Positions 8,381-18,158 of a stretch of DNA of 64,000 bases are shown piece by piece. The notes beneath the pieces were generated by a model, which had not been told where the DNA came from, made no database searches, and saw nothing but the letters and a program-made list of their open reading frames with translations. How positions within the stretch are numbered: position 1 is the first letter of the stretch; the number at the start of each line of letters is the position of its first letter. Origin of the DNA: an uncultured Fibrobacter sp. (GTDB lineage Bacteria > Fibrobacterota > Fibrobacteria > Fibrobacterales > Fibrobacteraceae); assembly GCA_946414025.1 (NCBI GenBank), contig CAMKMX010000002.1, positions 1 through 64,000 on the forward strand. Direction: 5' to 3'. Made by a program: the position numbers and the translations under genes.

Positions 8381-8438
8381 GAAAACAAACACTTCACGCC
8401 CCACATTTCACACTTCACATCTCCCAAGATCCCAACCC

Positions 8439-8455
8439 CTAGCCCCTAGATCCTA
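8439..8455 (-). repeat. 17-bp element, inverted copy of 2371-2387
   Basis: Exact reverse complement of the 17-mer at 2371-2387, within a run of CTAGCCCC/CTAGATC units just before murJ. The preceding bases (8392-8425) contain CACTTCAC-like short repeats. Confidence 0.7.
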
Positions 8456-8466
8456 GCCCCTAACCA

Positions 8467-10056
8467 ATGAACAAAGCCGCCATCATCGTTGCCGTATCCA
8501 TGCTCCTGAGCCGCGTCCTCGGGATTTTCCGTGAGATGCTCCTGGCCCATGCGGCGGGTGTGTCCCTAGAGAAGAACGCTCTGGACCTGGCTTTCATGGT
8601 TCCGGACATCTTGAACCATGTGGTAAGTACGGGATTCCTGTCCATTATCTTTATCCCGATTTTTACGGGCTACAAGGTGGCCGGCGACGAGAGGGGAGGC
8701 TGGAAATTCTTCAGCAACGTGCTGAACACCTTCGGCATTGCCCTCTTGATTCTCGTGGTTCCCGCCTTCATTTGGATGAAGGAGCTTTTGCAGTTGTTGA
8801 CCGTGGATGGCGCTACGCCGGAACTTATCGAGCGCGCCACCTACTACGGCCGTATCATCTTGCCTGGCCAGATTTTCATTTTTGTGGGGAGTATCCTGGT
8901 GGCGGTGCAGCATACCCGCAAGCAGTTCCTGGTGCCCTCCCTCACGGGATTAATTTATAACGTGGCCATCGTAGGTGGAGGTGCTGTAGGAATTGCGCTT
9001 AGTAAGTACACCGGCACGGATTTCGGCCTAGAGGGGTTCGCCTGGGGTGTGCCGGTGGGCGCCTTTATCGGCTTCTTTGCACTGCAAATATTCGGCGCCC
9101 GGATTGGCGGTGTGCGTTACGAATTTATCGTCCAGCCGACTCACCCGGATATCGTGCGCTATTTCAAGATGATGCTCCCCATGTCCCTTGGCGTAGGTTC
9201 CATGTTCGGCCTGGAATTTATCATCCGTAGCTTCGGTGCGAATTTCGGCCCCGAGGGTATTTCCAGCCTGAACTACGCCTACCGTGTCATGTACACGCTG
9301 GTGGCGGTGTTCGGCTTCTCTGTTTCCGTCACTAGTTATCCCGACATGGCCCGCCTTGTAAAGGAGGGCGACATCGCGAGCCTGAACCGGAAAATCTGGA
9401 AAAGCCTTTCCCGCATGTTTTGCATCTTGATCCCGGCGGTGGTCGCCGTGTGGGCCCTCAGTTTCCCTGCGGTGCGTATCCTCTTTGAACGTGGCGCCTT
9501 CCATCGCGAAACTACCGAAGCCATTGCCGAAATCCTCCGCTGGTATTTGCCCGTGAGTCTCGGGCTTTGCCTCCAGGCGGTACTGGTCCGCAGTTTCTAT
9601 GCCTGCGAACGCATGTGGGTGCCCACGCTTCTCAACACGGGCATCTTTGCCGCTACTATTCCGGCCTACATCGTGCTGGGCGCTCCCGAGCTAGGGCTTG
9701 GCATCAGGAGCGTTCCCATTATCGGCGCGACAGGCGCTATACTCCAGGTGCTCGCCATGATCTTGATGTGGGCGAAAAAGAACGGCACCGACGGCATGGG
9801 GGCTGCCCTCATGAATATGCTTCGGGCGTTGTTTACCTTCGCTATCATGATTGGAGTTGCGGTTGGTTTGGACCATGTTTCCGGCAGTTTTGTCCGCAGC
9901 GCAAACCTTGTGGTTCTCGTGGCCTACAGCTGTGCTGCAGGAATCTTGCTGTTCGTGCTCACGCTCATTATCCAGCGGTATCTCGGCAGCAAGGACGCCA
10001 AGGATATTCTGAATGAACTCCTTGGCAAGGTACTCCGCAAGCTACATCTGGCGTAA
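8467..10056 (+). CDS. murJ: Lipid II flippase MurJ
   Basis: 529 aa, the normal MurJ length, with about 14 hydrophobic segments. The N-terminus (AAIIVAVSMLLSRVLGIFREMLLA) is the typical MurJ first helix, followed by DLAFMVPDILNHVVSTGFLS. MurJ flips the peptidoglycan precursor lipid II across the inner membrane. Basic residues in the early helices (Arg in SRVLG and FRE) that line the central cavity are present. No strong Shine-Dalgarno is seen; the leader is a short repeat tract. A bidirectional terminator follows. Confidence 0.95.
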   Translation: MNKAAIIVAVSMLLSRVLGIFREMLLAHAAGVSLEKNALDLAFMVPDILNHVVSTGFLSIIFIPIFTGYKVAGDERGGWKFFSNVLNTFGIALLILVVPAFIWMKELLQLLTVDGATPELIERATYYGRIILPGQIFIFVGSILVAVQHTRKQFLVPSLTGLIYNVAIVGGGAVGIALSKYTGTDFGLEGFAWGVPVGAFIGFFALQIFGARIGGVRYEFIVQPTHPDIVRYFKMMLPMSLGVGSMFGLEFIIRSFGANFGPEGISSLNYAYRVMYTLVAVFGFSVSVTSYPDMARLVKEGDIASLNRKIWKSLSRMFCILIPAVVAVWALSFPAVRILFERGAFHRETTEAIAEILRWYLPVSLGLCLQAVLVRSFYACERMWVPTLLNTGIFAATIPAYIVLGAPELGLGIRSVPIIGATGAILQVLAMILMWAKKNGTDGMGAALMNMLRALFTFAIMIGVAVGLDHVSGSFVRSANLVVLVAYSCAAGILLFVLTLIIQRYLGSKDAKDILNELLGKVLRKLHLA

Positions 10057-10086
10057 GTCTGGCTGACCAAAATTTTTTCACCGCAT

Positions 10087-10120
10087 AAAAAAAGCCCGAA
10101 ACAATGTCTCGGGCTTTCTG
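10087..10120. terminator. Bidirectional terminator between murJ and the endoglucanase gene
   Basis: Stem AAAGCCCGA (about 10091-10099) pairs with TCGGGCTTT (about 10109-10117), with an A-run on the left and a T-rich tail on the right. It serves two convergent genes. Confidence 0.8.
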
Positions 10121-10136
10121 CTTTAAATCCGTGATA

Positions 10137-11192
10137 TTAGTAGTTCTGGTAGCTGGGCGCGCTCGAAAGATTCGGGCTGGTATTGATGGTAGACGTGTAC
10201 TTGTCCACCAGGTATTGCGGGCATTCCACTTCCTTGAACAGGGTAACAGGATTGTTCGCGGCTTCGAACCAATTCACGAACCACATGCACCCGTCGTATA
10301 ATGTCTCGTTCGTCTCTTTAAAAACGCTCTTGCACTGTTGTGCAACGCAATCCTTGAACTGAGCAACGCTTGCGTCTGCGCCAAGCCTGTTTTCGCATGT
10401 CGTATAGAAGCCGCCATAGTCTTGGCCCAGTTCAGATTTGGAAACTCCAATCTGCTTGCTCAAGGCATCAAACAGTCCCACGCCGCCGCCGGGAATCATG
10501 ATATCGAACTGGCCGCCACTAACGTCGTAACCCACATTGGACGCCATAATGATAAGTGTCTTGTTCATCAGTAGCTTGTGGGCGGGCTTGTCCCCGTATT
10601 TTCCTTCGCCGGTGAACTGGATCTGATAGCACTTGCCGCAGGTCCCTTGTTCATTAGCGCCTGGAGCCGCACCGAAGGCGTATGCCAAGGTGTCGTTAAC
10701 AGCAACAGGAATCATGTCAATGCAGGTGTAAGCACCCCCTCCGTCGCAGGAACTGACCGTCCCCTTGAGCCATGTGCCGTCTTCGCTCTTGGTAAATGCG
10801 GGGATTTCTTCGCCCTTGATGCTGCAGCTGCGGGCAATGCGATAGGGGTTTGCGTTCTGGTTTACTTTTTCGGGCCAAGAGCAGTGGGGCTTACAGGCGT
10901 CCCAATAACGCGTGGCAAATCCCCGAGTGACTCCGGCTCCGCCGTTGGACAATTTTTCGTAGTTTGCTATCGGGTAGCCGCTGGCATCCACCTTTTCGGT
11001 CTGCTGAGGGTTGCTGCTGTCAGAGGTTGTGGTTTTGGTAGAATCGCCAGAAGGTGTTGTTTGATCGCTTGTTTTGGTTTCTTCACAAGTGTCGCCGCAG
11101 GTCGTGACGGGTGTGGGGGAGTCGCTACTGCATCCTCCCAAGAGTGCAAGACCAGAAATTAAAATGAGTCCGCTCAAAAAAGCAGTACGCAT
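10137..11192 (-). CDS. GH45 family endoglucanase, lipoprotein
   Basis: 351 aa. The signal peptide ends in a lipobox (LGGC), followed by a Ser/Thr/Asp-rich linker to about residue 68. The catalytic domain has the GH45 signature TRYWDACKPHCSW (Asp about 95) and the second acidic site in GQFDIMIPGGGVGLFDAL (Asp about 231), both required for inverting cellulose hydrolysis. Several cysteines typical of the fold are present. GH45 enzymes cut internal beta-1,4-glucan bonds and fit a cellulose-degrading lifestyle. Lipid anchoring suggests a cell-surface enzyme. A 22-bp palindrome lies upstream and may control it. Confidence 0.9.
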   Translation of the reverse strand: MRTAFLSGLILISGLALLGGCSSDSPTPVTTCGDTCEETKTSDQTTPSGDSTKTTTSDSSNPQQTEKVDASGYPIANYEKLSNGGAGVTRGFATRYWDACKPHCSWPEKVNQNANPYRIARSCSIKGEEIPAFTKSEDGTWLKGTVSSCDGGGAYTCIDMIPVAVNDTLAYAFGAAPGANEQGTCGKCYQIQFTGEGKYGDKPAHKLLMNKTLIIMASNVGYDVSGGQFDIMIPGGGVGLFDALSKQIGVSKSELGQDYGGFYTTCENRLGADASVAQFKDCVAQQCKSVFKETNETLYDGCMWFVNWFEAANNPVTLFKEVECPQYLVDKYTSTINTSPNLSSAPSYQNY

Positions 11193-11708
11193 AAAACACT
11201 TCCTTTAGGTTTCCCCATCCCTGGCAACAAGATAGTTATGTAGGTGATTGTTTTGAATACCAGGGAATGAAAAAAGTTTTTTATGCAAGTTCAAATGTAA
11301 ACTTTGTAAAATTTTCACTTTGTAAAAATCTTTTTACAAATTTTTCGTATTCAATTCACATTTGCTGCCTTTTTTACAACCATCAGTTTAATATATGTTG
11401 ATAAGTTGTTGGATTCGGGCAGGGACAATGCAAAATGTGCCTTTTTCTTATTAAATTCGCCATTTTTTGCTTACTACCCCTTTGTGAATAATATTGACGC
11501 CCATTACAGTAAGGACCGTGGGTCTCGAACCCCAAAATTCCCCGTTTTTGCAAAAAATCAAAGAAAAATGCTTGCAATTATTTCTTGATTTACTAAATTT
11601 GTGGCTCAATTTCGGCGAGTACCGCTTCCTATGCTCTCCGAAGTAACGGAAGTCCTTGAGGCTTCTTGACTTGAAGCGATAAACCTTCTGCTGAAGAAGA
11701 GGAATAAA
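11193..11708. other. Intergenic region between endoglucanase and tuf
   Basis: A divergent, AT-rich region. It holds a 22-bp palindrome (11319-11340) on the endoglucanase side and a leader before tuf (about 11600-11708) with a weak hairpin, GCTTC...GAAGC (about 11660-11677). A T-arm-like stretch on the minus strand around 11518-11531 is not part of a complete tRNA. No coding region is supported. Confidence 0.6.
11319..11340. promoter_or_regulatory. 22-bp perfect palindrome upstream of the GH45 gene (operator candidate)
   Basis: Arms TTTGTAAAAA and TTTTTACAAA around a TC centre are perfectly complementary. A further direct half-copy, CTTTGTAAAA, lies 16 bp away at 11302-11311. The site is 127 bp upstream of the endoglucanase start. 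This layout is typical of a dimeric regulator site; the regulator is unknown. Confidence 0.5.
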
Positions 11709-12893
11709 ATGGCAAAAGAACATTTTGATAGAAGCAAGCCGCACTGCAACATCGGCACCATCGGCCACGTTGACCACGGCAAGACCACTCTGACCGCCGC
11801 AATCTGCACGACCCTCGCTGCACGCGGCCTCGCCGCCGCCAAGCGTTTCGACGAAATCGACAACGCTCCCGAAGAAAAGGCCCGCGGTATCACGATCAAC
11901 ACCTCCCACGTGGAATACACCACTGCAAACCGTCACTACGCTCACGTCGACTGCCCGGGGCACGCCGACTACGTCAAGAACATGGTGACCGGTGCTGCCC
12001 AGATGGACGGTGCCATCCTCGTGGTCGCTTCTACCGACGGCCCCATGCCGCAGACCCGTGAACACATCCTGCTCGCCCACCAGGTTGGCGTGCCGAAGAT
12101 CGTTGTGTTCATGAACAAGGTCGACATGGTCGACGACCCCGAACTCCTGGACCTCGTGGAAATGGAAGTCCGCGACCTCCTCTCCAAGTACGAATTTGAC
12201 GGCGACAACACCCCGATCATCCGCGGTTCCGCCCTCAAGGCCCTGGAAGGCGACGCCGCCTACCAGGACAAGATCATGGAACTCATGGACGCCTGCGACA
12301 GCTACATCCCGCTCCCGCAGCGCGAGACCGACAAGCCGTTCCTGATGCCCATCGAAGACGTGTTCACCATCACCGGCCGCGGCACCGTGGCTACCGGCCG
12401 TATCGAACGCGGCGTCGTTCACCTGAACGACAAGGTTGAACGCGTGGGCCTCGGCGAGACCACCGAATACGTGGTGACCGGCGTGGAAATGTTCCGCAAG
12501 CTTTTGGACGACGCCCAGGCGGGCGACAACGTTGGCCTGCTCCTCCGCGGCGCCGAAAAGAAGGACATCAGCCGCGGCCAGGTTCTCGCCGCTCCGAAGT
12601 CCGTGACTCCGCACACCGAATTCAAGGCCGAGATCTACGTCCTGACGAAGGACGAAGGCGGCCGCCACACGCCGTTCATGAACGGCTACCGTCCTCAGTT
12701 CTACTTCCGCACCACCGACGTGACCGGCACCATCCAGCTCCCTGAAGGTGTCGAGATGGTTACCCCGGGTGACACCGTTACCATCCACGTGAACCTGATC
12801 GCCCCCATCGCCATGGAAAAGCAGCTCCGCTTCGCTATCCGTGAAGGTGGCCGTACCGTTGGTGCTGGCTCCGTAACCGAAATCATCAAGTAA
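11709..12893 (+). CDS. tuf: Elongation factor Tu
   Basis: 394 aa. EF-Tu brings aminoacyl-tRNA to the ribosome with GTP. GTPase motifs are GHVDHGKT (G1), DCPGHADYV (G3), MNKVDMVDD (G4) and the SALKA loop (G5); domains 2 and 3 follow with [10 protein letters not shown] and [21 protein letters not shown] precedes the ATG. It is the first gene of the ribosomal operon, 9 bp before rpsJ, and has the strong codon bias of a highly expressed gene. Confidence 0.98.
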   Translation: MAKEHFDRSKPHCNIGTIGHVDHGKTTLTAAICTTLAARGLAAAKRFDEIDNAPEEKARGITINTSHVEYTTANRHYAHVDCPGHADYVKNMVTGAAQMDGAILVVASTDGPMPQTREHILLAHQVGVPKIVVFMNKVDMVDDPELLDLVEMEVRDLLSKYEFDGDNTPIIRGSALKALEGDAAYQDKIMELMDACDSYIPLPQRETDKPFLMPIEDVFTITGRGTVATGRIERGVVHLNDKVERVGLGETTEYVVTGVEMFRKLLDDAQAGDNVGLLLRGAEKKDISRGQVLAAPKSVTPHTEFKAEIYVLTKDEGGRHTPFMNGYRPQFYFRTTDVTGTIQLPEGVEMVTPGDTVTIHVNLIAPIAMEKQLRFAIREGGRTVGAGSVTEIIK

Positions 12894-12902
12894 GGAAATA
12901 TC

Positions 12903-13211
12903 ATGGCTGGTGAACGCATTCGTATTCGCTTGAAGAGCTTTGATCATCGTATGATCGACCGCTCTGCTCAAGACATTGTGAATACAGCTAAGCAGACGGG
13001 CGCCCGTATCGCGGGCCCCATTCCCCTCCCGACGAAAGTCCAGAAATATACGGTGCTCCGCTCTCCGCATATTGACAAGACTTCTCGTGAACAGTTTGAA
13101 TCCAGGACTCACAAGCGTCTCATCGACATCATCGATGCTACTCCTCAAACTGTAGATTCCCTCATGAAACTTGACTTGCCGGCTGGTGTCGAGGTCGATA
13201 TTAAGGTCTAA
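12903..13211 (+). CDS. rpsJ: Ribosomal protein S10
   Basis: 102 aa, standard length. S10 is a 30S head protein and also NusE, the partner of NusB in antitermination. [21 protein letters not shown], the GPIPLPTK loop and [15 protein letters not shown] are conserved. It follows tuf after 9 bp and precedes rplC by 5 bp, so cotranscription is clear. It opens the classical S10 gene order. Confidence 0.98.
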   Translation: MAGERIRIRLKSFDHRMIDRSAQDIVNTAKQTGARIAGPIPLPTKVQKYTVLRSPHIDKTSREQFESRTHKRLIDIIDATPQTVDSLMKLDLPAGVEVDIKV

Positions 13212-13216
13212 TAACA

Positions 13217-13834
13217 ATGAATGGTATTCTCGCAAAGAAGTTGGGAATGACCCAAGTGTTCACGGAACAGGGCGAATGCGTTCCTGTAACGGTTCTCGAA
13301 GCCGGTCCGTGTGTGGTCGTTTGCCACAAGACAGAAGAAAAGGATGGTTACACTGCCGTCCAGATCGGTTTTGGTCTCAAGAAAGAACATCGCGCCAACA
13401 AGGCTGAAATCGGCCACTTCAAGAAGGCCGATGTCGCTGTTCGCGAGCACCTCGCCGAATTTGATGTTGCCGATCTCGAAGCCTGGCCGGTAGGCAAGGA
13501 ATTCGGGGCTGCAGACTTCGCCGATGCAAAGATGGTGAACGTCTCCGGCATTTCCAAGGGTCACGGTTTCTCTGGTGCCATCAAGCGCCACGGATTCCAC
13601 AGCGGTCCCCGTTCTCACGGTACGCACAATATGCGCGAACCGGGCGGCACCTCCGCTCACTCCTATCCGGGTCGCGTGTTCCCGGGCAAGCGCATGCCTG
13701 GTCAATACGGTAACAAGAAAGTGACCGTCAAGCACCTCCAGGTCGTCAAAGTCGACGGCGACCGCAACCTGATCTTTGTCCGTGGCGCTGTCCCCGGTGC
13801 AAAGAACAGCATCATCGTGGTGAGGAAAGACTAA
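13217..13834 (+). CDS. rplC: Ribosomal protein L3
   Basis: 205 aa. L3 binds 23S rRNA near the peptidyl-transferase centre and starts 50S assembly. The N-terminal MNGILAKKLGMTQVFTEQGE and the central GHGFSGAIKRHGFHSGPRSHG with the extended loop FPGKRMPGQYGN are characteristic. Its TAA stop overlaps the rplD start (TAATG), suggesting translational coupling. Confidence 0.98.
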   Translation: MNGILAKKLGMTQVFTEQGECVPVTVLEAGPCVVVCHKTEEKDGYTAVQIGFGLKKEHRANKAEIGHFKKADVAVREHLAEFDVADLEAWPVGKEFGAADFADAKMVNVSGISKGHGFSGAIKRHGFHSGPRSHGTHNMREPGGTSAHSYPGRVFPGKRMPGQYGNKKVTVKHLQVVKVDGDRNLIFVRGAVPGAKNSIIVVRKD

Positions 13835-14454
13835 TGGCAACTGCAAAGCTCTTCGCCGCAACTGGCGATTTCAAAAACGATATTCAGCTCCCGGCTTTGT
13901 TCGATGAAGAAGTCAACAAGGTCTGCATGTATCTGCACATCAAGGCTATTCTGAACAACGCCCGTCAGGGTACCGCCCAGACCAAGAACAAGTCCTCGGT
14001 CAGCGGTGGTGGCCAGAAGCCCTGGAAGCAGAAGGGCACGGGTCGCGCCCGCTCCGGTCAAAACACCTCCGCTGTGTGGGTTCGCGGTGCCAAGGCTCAC
14101 GGTCCCAAGTCCCACGACTACTTTGAAAAGGTGAACAAGAAGGTCAAGAAGATCGCTTTCCACTCCGCCCTGGCTACCAAGGCTCAAGAAGGCAAGTTCT
14201 TCGTGTTCGAAGCTCTCAGCTTCAATGCCCCGAAGACCAAGGACCTCCTCTCTGTTCTCGCCAAGTCCGGTATCGAACAGCGTAACGTGCTCTTCATCAC
14301 GAGCGGCGCTGACACGAACCTGTACCTTTCTTCCAACAACATCCCTTGGTGCCGTTGCGCTCGCGTCGAAGACGTGAACACCTACGACATCATCCGCGCA
14401 AACAATGTTGTTGTTTCTCAAGCCGCTTTGAACGAACTTGAAGGAGGCCGCTAA
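13834..14454 (+). CDS. rplD: Ribosomal protein L4
   Basis: 206 aa. L4 binds 23S rRNA and lines the exit tunnel; in E. coli it also represses the S10 operon. The conserved extended loop is GGGQKPWKQKGTGRARSGQ. One-base overlaps with rplC before and rplW after indicate coupling. Whether L4 autoregulates here cannot be read; the leader before tuf shows only a weak hairpin. Confidence 0.97.
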   Translation: MATAKLFAATGDFKNDIQLPALFDEEVNKVCMYLHIKAILNNARQGTAQTKNKSSVSGGGQKPWKQKGTGRARSGQNTSAVWVRGAKAHGPKSHDYFEKVNKKVKKIAFHSALATKAQEGKFFVFEALSFNAPKTKDLLSVLAKSGIEQRNVLFITSGADTNLYLSSNNIPWCRCARVEDVNTYDIIRANNVVVSQAALNELEGGR

Positions 14455-14756
14455 TGAAAGAACTTCACGAAATTCTCGTAGCACCTCACATTACCGAAGA
14501 ATCTACCAAGAACATGGTGGACGCTCGCAAGGATGTGCACAAGTACGTTTTCAAAGTCGCCATGAAGGCCACCAAGGACGAAATCAAGGCCGCTATCGAA
14601 AAGCGTTTCGATGTGAAGGTTGACTCTGTCAACACCCTCATCAACCGCGGCAAGATCAAGCGCGTCCGCATGGTCGCTGGCAAGAAACCCAACTGGAAGA
14701 AGGCCTACATCACACTTAAGGCCGGGCAAAAGATTGCCGAGTTCGAAGGAGTATAA
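14454..14756 (+). CDS. rplW: Ribosomal protein L23
   Basis: 100 aa. L23 lies at the tunnel exit and docks trigger factor and [41 protein letters not shown] and the basic loop with [12 protein letters not shown] are conserved. It overlaps rplD by one base and precedes rplB by 2 bp. Its docking partner, trigger factor, is encoded at 31.6 kb. Confidence 0.97.
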   Translation: MKELHEILVAPHITEESTKNMVDARKDVHKYVFKVAMKATKDEIKAAIEKRFDVKVDSVNTLINRGKIKRVRMVAGKKPNWKKAYITLKAGQKIAEFEGV

Positions 14757-14758
14757 TC

Positions 14759-15589
14759 ATGGGTCTGAAATCTTATCGCCCGCTTACCCCGACTCTGCGT
14801 TACAAGCAGATTGGTGACCGCAAGGAAATCACCGCTGCCAAGCCGTACAAGCCTCTTACCGAAGGTATCAAGAGCAGCTCCGGCCGCAACAACGCAGGTG
14901 AAATCACCTCCCGCCGTCGCGGTGGTGGTCACAAGAAGTTGTACCGTATCATCGATTTCAAGCGCAAGTTCGCAGGCATCCCCTGCACGGTTGAAACCGT
15001 GGAATACGATCCGAACCGTTCCGCCCGTATCGCTCTTGTCAAGTATGCAAACGGCAAGCGCTGCTACATCATCGCTCCGGCCGAAATCAAGGTCGGTGAC
15101 GTGCTGAATTCCGGCGAAGGTGCCGAATTCCGCGTAGGTAACGCTCTCCCGATTCGCGATATCCCGCTGAACACCGTTATCCACAACATCGAAATGAAGC
15201 CGGGCAAGGGTGCCCAGATTGCTCGTTCCGCTGGCGCCGGTGCCGAACTGGTGGCTAAGGACGGCAAGCTCTGCCAGATCAAGCTCCCGAGTGGCGAAGT
15301 TCGCTACATCTCGGAAGATTGCCTTGCCGTTGTGGGTCAGGTTTCCAACATCGATCACATGAACGAATCTTCGGGCTCTGCCGGCCGCTCTCGCTGGCTG
15401 GGCAAGCGTCCCTCCGTCCGCGGTGTCGTGATGAACCCGGTGGACCACCCCCTTGGTGGTGGTGAAGGTCGTACTTCTGGTGGTCGCCATCCGTGCTCTC
15501 CCTGGGGCAAGAACTCCAAGGGTGCCAAAACTCGTAACAATAAGCGCACCGATAAGTACATCGTGCGTCGTCGTCAGAAGAGGGCCTAA
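14759..15589 (+). CDS. rplB: Ribosomal protein L2
   Basis: 276 aa, standard length. L2 bridges the subunits and is essential for peptidyl-transferase activity. [43 protein letters not shown] and the C-terminal [20 protein letters not shown] with its conserved His are present. Gaps to neighbours are 2 and 3 bp. Confidence 0.98.
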   Translation: MGLKSYRPLTPTLRYKQIGDRKEITAAKPYKPLTEGIKSSSGRNNAGEITSRRRGGGHKKLYRIIDFKRKFAGIPCTVETVEYDPNRSARIALVKYANGKRCYIIAPAEIKVGDVLNSGEGAEFRVGNALPIRDIPLNTVIHNIEMKPGKGAQIARSAGAGAELVAKDGKLCQIKLPSGEVRYISEDCLAVVGQVSNIDHMNESSGSAGRSRWLGKRPSVRGVVMNPVDHPLGGGEGRTSGGRHPCSPWGKNSKGAKTRNNKRTDKYIVRRRQKRA

Positions 15590-15592
15590 TTC

Positions 15593-15877
15593 ATGTCGAG
15601 ATCCCTTAAGAAAGGTGCATTCGTGGATTCCCACGTTTTAAGCAAAGCCCAGGCGATGGCCGGCTCCGACAAGAAGCAGCCTATCAAGACCTGGTCCCGT
15701 CGTTCCACAATCGTCCCGGATATGGTCGGACTTACGTTCTCCGTCTATAACGGCAAGCAGTTCATCCCTGTGTACGTCACCGAAAACATGGTGGGCCACA
15801 AGCTGGGTGAATTCTCCATGACCCGTACGTTCCGCGGACACAGAAAGACTGAAACCGCTGCTGGAGGAAAGAAATAA
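15593..15877 (+). CDS. rpsS: Ribosomal protein S19
   Basis: 94 aa. S19 binds 16S rRNA in the 30S head with S13 and contacts t[33 protein letters not shown] and [16 protein letters not shown] are the family core. The stop overlaps the rplV start by one base. Confidence 0.98.
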   Translation: MSRSLKKGAFVDSHVLSKAQAMAGSDKKQPIKTWSRRSTIVPDMVGLTFSVYNGKQFIPVYVTENMVGHKLGEFSMTRTFRGHRKTETAAGGKK

Positions 15878-16224
15878 TGCAAGCTGTTGCTAAAGTGAAA
15901 AACGTCCGTTACGGCGTTCGCAAGCTCCGTCGCGTTGTCGACCTGGTTCGCGGCAAGTCCGTTGCAGAAGCATTCGCAATGCTTTCTATTCTCCACACGC
16001 AGACCAAGGGTGCTCCGCTGGTCGAAAATGCTCTGAAGTCCGCTGTCGCTAACTTCAAGCAGAAGTCCGCTGGTGCCGTTGCCGCCGAAGAACTGGTCGT
16101 CAAGACCATCACTGCCGACGGTGGTACCATCATGAAGCGTATCCACCCGCGTTCCCAGGGCCGTGCTTTCCGTATCGAAAAGCCGCTCTCTCACATCACA
16201 GTCGTTGTGGCCAACAAGGAGTAA
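15877..16224 (+). CDS. rplV: Ribosomal protein L22
   Basis: 115 aa. L22 contacts all domains of 23S rRNA, and its long loop reaches the exit tunnel near the macrolide site. [20 protein letters not shown] and the loop end [17 protein letters not shown] are conserved. Starts one base inside the rpsS stop; rpsC follows after 5 bp. Confidence 0.97.
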   Translation: MQAVAKVKNVRYGVRKLRRVVDLVRGKSVAEAFAMLSILHTQTKGAPLVENALKSAVANFKQKSAGAVAAEELVVKTITADGGTIMKRIHPRSQGRAFRIEKPLSHITVVVANKE

Positions 16225-16229
16225 TTACA

Positions 16230-16889
16230 ATGGGTCAGAAAACTCATCCGAATGGTCTTCGTCTTGGCGTTATCCGCGGCTGGGAATCCAAGTGGTATGC
16301 CGAAGACAAGTTTGCCGATCTTCTTTATGAAGACATCGTGCTCCGTCGCTACTTGATGAAGCGTTTCGAACATGCCTCCCTCTCCAAGGTCGGCATCGAA
16401 CGCACCGTCAAGAAGGTGAACGTGAACCTCTTTACCGCCCGTCCGGGTATCGTGATCGGCCGTAAGGGCGAAGAATTGGAAAAGCTCAAGGGCGAACTCC
16501 AGTTCCTCACCGGTAAAGAAATCTATATTAACGTCCAGGAAATCAAGCGCCCGGAAACGGATGCCAAGCTGGTTGCCGAAAACATCGCTCGTCAGCTCGA
16601 AAAGCGTATTTCCTTCCGTCGTGCCATGAAGCGTGCTATCCAGTCCGCTATGCGCATGGGCGTTGAAGGTATCAAGGTGCAGTGCGGTGGCCGCCTCGGT
16701 GGTGCCGAAATTGCCCGCGTTGAAAAGTATGCCGAAGGCCGCGTGCCTCTGCACACTCTCCGCGCTGACATCGATTATGCGACTGCCATTGCCAAGACCG
16801 TCTATGGTGCCATCGGTATCAAGGTGTGGATCATGCACGGTGAAAAGATTGGCAAGGACGTCATGAACGACAACAAGAGAGAGAAGTAA
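16230..16889 (+). CDS. rpsC: Ribosomal protein S3
   Basis: 219 aa. S3 forms part of the mRNA entry channel and helicase. [22 protein letters not shown] at the start, the KH-domain [11 protein letters not shown] with the GIVIGRKG core and the C-terminal [25 protein letters not shown] are typical. Placed 2 bp before rplP. Confidence 0.98.
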   Translation: MGQKTHPNGLRLGVIRGWESKWYAEDKFADLLYEDIVLRRYLMKRFEHASLSKVGIERTVKKVNVNLFTARPGIVIGRKGEELEKLKGELQFLTGKEIYINVQEIKRPETDAKLVAENIARQLEKRISFRRAMKRAIQSAMRMGVEGIKVQCGGRLGGAEIARVEKYAEGRVPLHTLRADIDYATAIAKTVYGAIGIKVWIMHGEKIGKDVMNDNKREK

Positions 16890-16891
16890 TT

Positions 16892-17305
16892 ATGCTGAGT
16901 CCTAAAAGAACATTACATCGTAAGCAGATGAAAGGCCGCATGAAGGGCGTTGCCACTCGTGGTAACACCATGGCCTTCGGCGAATTCGGCATTCAGGCTC
17001 TTGAAAAGTGCTGGCTGACGGCTCGCCAAATCGAAGCTGCCCGTATCGCTATGACTCGTAAGATCAAGCGTGGTGGCCGCGTCTGGATCCGCGTGTTCCC
17101 CGACAAGCCTGTCACTCGTCACCCTGCAGAAGCTCGTATGGGTAAGGGTAAGGGCGCCGTGGAATTCTGGGCAGCCGTTATCCTCCCGGGTCGCATCATT
17201 TTCGAAATGGGCGGTGTCGAACGCGATCTCGCCATGGAAGCTCTCCATGTCGCTTCGCAGAAGCTCCCCCTCAAGTGCAAAATCATCGAAGAATCGGAGA
17301 TCTAA
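16892..17305 (+). CDS. rplP: Ribosomal protein L16
   Basis: 137 aa. L16 helps position A-site tRNA and is a late assembly protein. [19 protein letters not shown], the [23 protein letters not shown] segment (in short, FGxxGLxA) and [20 protein letters not shown] are conserved; RMGKGKG carries the residue often hydroxylated in other species. One-base overlap with rpmC. Confidence 0.97.
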   Translation: MLSPKRTLHRKQMKGRMKGVATRGNTMAFGEFGIQALEKCWLTARQIEAARIAMTRKIKRGGRVWIRVFPDKPVTRHPAEARMGKGKGAVEFWAAVILPGRIIFEMGGVERDLAMEALHVASQKLPLKCKIIEESEI

Positions 17306-17496
17306 TGAAAGCACGTGAATTGAAAGAACTGGGCGTTGACCAGCTCAAGGAAAAACTGGCTCAGTTGAATCTCGATTTGTTCAATTACCGCATGACTGCG
17401 AAGCTCGGTAATTTGGAAAAACCCTCTGTGATTCAGACGACCCGCAAGGACATCGCCCGTATCAAGACCATCCTCAGCGAAAAGGCCAAGGCATAA
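17305..17496 (+). CDS. rpmC: Ribosomal protein L29
   Basis: 63 aa. I start it at the ATG overlapping the rplP stop (TAATG); an in-frame ATG 30 bases upstream lies inside rplP and would add non-family residues. [29 protein letters not shown] and the DIARIKTIL end are typical of L29, which lies at the tunnel exit next to L23. rpsQ follows after 17 bp. Confidence 0.96.
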   Translation: MKARELKELGVDQLKEKLAQLNLDLFNYRMTAKLGNLEKPSVIQTTRKDIARIKTILSEKAKA

Positions 17497-17513
17497 GCCG
17501 GCAGGAGCAGGAA

Positions 17514-17768
17514 ATGGATAGAAACCTTCGTAAAGTCAAGCAGGGTGTCGTCTCTTCTGACAAGATGGACAAGACCATCACGGTTGTGGTTGAAAACCGC
17601 AAGCGTCACCCCATGTACAACAAGATCATGACCACCACCAAGAAGCTCAAGGCTCACGACGAAAACAACGAAGCGGGCGAAGGCGACCTGGTGGAAATCA
17701 TGGAAACTCGTCCTCTTTCCGCTACCAAGCGCTGGCGCCTGGTTCGGATTGTGGAAAAGAAGAAATAA
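17514..17768 (+). CDS. rpsQ: Ribosomal protein S17
   Basis: 84 aa. S17 is a primary 16S rRNA binder with an OB fold. [28 protein letters not shown] and [21 protein letters not shown] fit the family. AGGAGCAGG precedes the start. A 21-bp gap to rplN is one of the larger ones in this operon. Confidence 0.97.
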   Translation: MDRNLRKVKQGVVSSDKMDKTITVVVENRKRHPMYNKIMTTTKKLKAHDENNEAGEGDLVEIMETRPLSATKRWRLVRIVEKKK

Positions 17769-17789
17769 TCGTTTTGGAGTAAGGCGAAT

Positions 17790-18158
17790 ATGATTCAAGA
17801 AGAAACCAGACTCGTCGTGGCTGACAACAGTGGAGCCAAGGAAGTCGCCTGCATCCGTGTTTTGGGTGGCACCAACCGTCGCTATGCTAGCATCGGTGAT
17901 GTCATCAAGGTAGCCGTTAAAGACGCTATCCCCCAGAGCAAGGTGAAGAAGGGTTCCGTGGCCGACGCTGTCGTCGTGCGCACACGCAAAGAAATTGCCC
18001 GTCCGGATGGCACGTTCATCCGTTTCTCGGACAACGCCGTGGTTCTCATCAACAAGGATGGCGAACCTCGTGGAACCCGTATTTTTGGACCGGTGGCTCG
18101 TGAGCTCCGCGACAAGAAATACATGAAGATCATCTCCCTCGCACCTGAGGTTCTCTAA
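17790..18158 (+). CDS. rplN: Ribosomal protein L14
   Basis: 122 aa, standard length. L14 forms an intersubunit bridge to 16S helix 44. [38 protein letters not shown] and [27 protein letters not shown] are family signatures. One-base overlap with rplX. Confidence 0.98.
   Translation: MIQEETRLVVADNSGAKEVACIRVLGGTNRRYASIGDVIKVAVKDAIPQSKVKKGSVADAVVVRTRKEIARPDGTFIRFSDNAVVLINKDGEPRGTRIFGPVARELRDKKYMKIISLAPEVL

Noticed and set aside
11505..11545. Possible tRNA on the minus strand (T-arm-like GGGTTCGAGACCC)
   Set aside because: No D arm, anticodon arm or matching acceptor stem could be built around it; at most a tRNA remnant.
11600..11700. S10-type leader attenuator before tuf
   Set aside because: Only a weak hairpin is visible; no terminator-like stem or L4-target-like fold could be recognised.
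11451..13235. Minus-strand frame of 594 codons across tuf and rpsJ
   Set aside because: It is antisense to two certain genes with strong codon bias, which creates long shadow frames. Similar long frames opposite clpX, lon, tig and the ribosomal genes were rejected for the same reason.
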